Assembly: GCA_001817765.1 (NCBI GenBank)
Contig: MHIZ01000015.1
Location: forward strand, 1 to 5,742
Direction of reading: 5' to 3'
Source of the DNA: Candidatus Colwellbacteria bacterium RIFCSPLOWO2_02_FULL_44_20b
GTDB taxonomy: Bacteria; Patescibacteriota; Minisyncoccia; UBA6257; Colwellbacteraceae
DNA length: 5,742 nucleotides
Positions within the stretch are counted from its first letter, which is position 1. Every line of letters begins with the position of its first letter. Positions 5,211 to 5,742 of the stretch are shown in pieces. A model generated the notes under the pieces. That model searched no databases, was not told the origin of the DNA, and saw nothing but the letters and a program-made list of their open reading frames with translations. A program made the position numbers and the translations under genes.

Positions 5211-5742
5211 ATGAAGTTTAGTTTTAAACACGTTGTTACGAAGGTTACGAATATCGCTTCAATTTCTATTGGAGGACTCGAAATTACGGACTCAGTCATT
5301 CGTTTCTTACGAATTGATCGAGATGGGGTGAAACACACTTTTCTTGCGCTTTCGCCGGGCGTTGTCTACGAGGGACGCGTCAAGGACGCGGCGCAGCTCA
5401 TCTCGTCTTTAGCCCAGATCCACTCGCAACTTATTTCTTCGCCGAAGAAAATTATTCATGTGGTTCTTTCTATTCCGGCGAGCAATGTTTACGTGCAAGC
5501 ATTCAATCTTCCTCAACTTCACGAGAAAGAGCTTCGCGACGCGGCTGTCCTTAATTTACAGATGATTTCCCCGCTTGATATCGCGTCGGCTTACTCTGAC
5601 TGGCAACGGGTTGGTGAGGATGTTCAGGAAGGGGGACAGTACGAAATTCTCGGGGCTTTTATCGCGCGGGAGGTGGTTGACGAATTTGTTCGGGTGCTTG
5701 GAGCGGCGGGATTTGGGGTGGCGGCTGTCGAATTTTTGGGGC
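5211..5742 (+). CDS. pilM: PilM-like type IV pilus assembly protein, N-terminal part (3' end outside window)
   Basis: The frame is open from an in-frame TAA at 5199 to the window end. Starts are possible at ATG 5205 or 5211; 5211 is preferred for its distance from the -10-like element, and the choice changes only two residues. The visible 177 residues follow the PilM/ComA actin-like ATPase pattern: an N-terminal 'SISIGG' (17-22) where the phosphate-1 loop lies, 'LSPGVVYEGRVKD' (47-59), 'VVLSIPASNVY' (84-94), 'FNLPQLHEKEL' (98-108), 'SPLD' (120-123) and 'DW' (130-131). PilM is a cytoplasmic protein that binds the N-terminus of PilN and aligns the inner-membrane pilus complex with PilO. The acidic residue usual in the first nucleotide loop (D or E before IG) is Ser19 here. 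Family length is about 350 residues, so roughly half is missing. pilN and pilO are expected downstream. Confidence 0.8.
   Translation, partial: MKFSFKHVVTKVTNIASISIGGLEITDSVIRFLRIDRDGVKHTFLALSPGVVYEGRVKDAAQLISSLAQIHSQLISSPKKIIHVVLSIPASNVYVQAFNLPQLHEKELRDAAVLNLQMISPLDIASAYSDWQRVGEDVQEGGQYEILGAFIAREVVDEFVRVLGAAGFGVAAVEFLG

Noticed and set aside
5102..5338. Antisense reading frame across the heptad array and pilM start
   Set aside because: It overlaps the end of the PilX-like gene and the start of pilM, and shows no protein family features.
1..5742. UGA recoded as glycine (as in Gracilibacteria and SR1)
   Set aside because: All reading frames are intact with UGA as stop and none needs an internal UGA, although the three complete genes and gene 1 happen to end in TAA or TAG.

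Overview
The window looks like part of a type IV pilus locus from a Patescibacteria (Candidate Phyla Radiation) bacterium, most likely Parcubacteria-like. The evidence is the combination of DUF2341 plus jelly-roll tails, class III prepilin signals, 'YYFCALA'-type fibronectin-like modules, a PilX-like small protein and a PilM-like protein. No marker gene is present, so the phylum is an inference. All genes are on the + strand. The three complete ones end in TAA or TAG, and no reading frame needs UGA recoding.

Layout: (1) 1-780 is the 3' part of a large exported protein with the end of a DUF2341 domain and a concanavalin A-like tail. (2) 858-3584 is a 908-residue GspH/FimT-type pseudopilin. Its ectodomain carries two IPT/TIG plus fibronectin-like repeat units, a full DUF2341 domain and a tail paralogous to that of gene 1. 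(3) 3613-4611 is a 332-residue prepilin-like protein with a C-terminal beta-sandwich-like region. (4) 4652-5125 is a 157-residue PilX/GspK-like protein with a non-standard prepilin N-terminus. (5) 5211 to the window end is the 5' part of pilM, an actin-like inner-membrane assembly protein.

Working model (inference): genes 2-4 encode minor pilins that prime or cap a pilus. The very large GspH-type subunit would display an adhesin-like module array at the tip. Gene 1, if it also has a prepilin N-terminus outside the window, would be a second such subunit. PilM begins the inner-membrane alignment complex, and pilN and pilO would be expected just beyond the right edge.

The most unusual non-coding signal is a pair of short arrays, each of five imperfect 7-nt units (AG every 7 nt, mostly TAGRANN). 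They fill much of two consecutive intergenic spacers, 4617-4651 and 5137-5171. Shine-Dalgarno sequences are weak or absent throughout. Two starts (858 and 5211) lie about 9-10 nt after a -10-like hexamer, which suggests leaderless or near-leaderless transcripts. No RNA genes, CRISPR arrays, insertion sequences or convincing terminators were seen, and no gene-free stretch exceeds about 90 nt.
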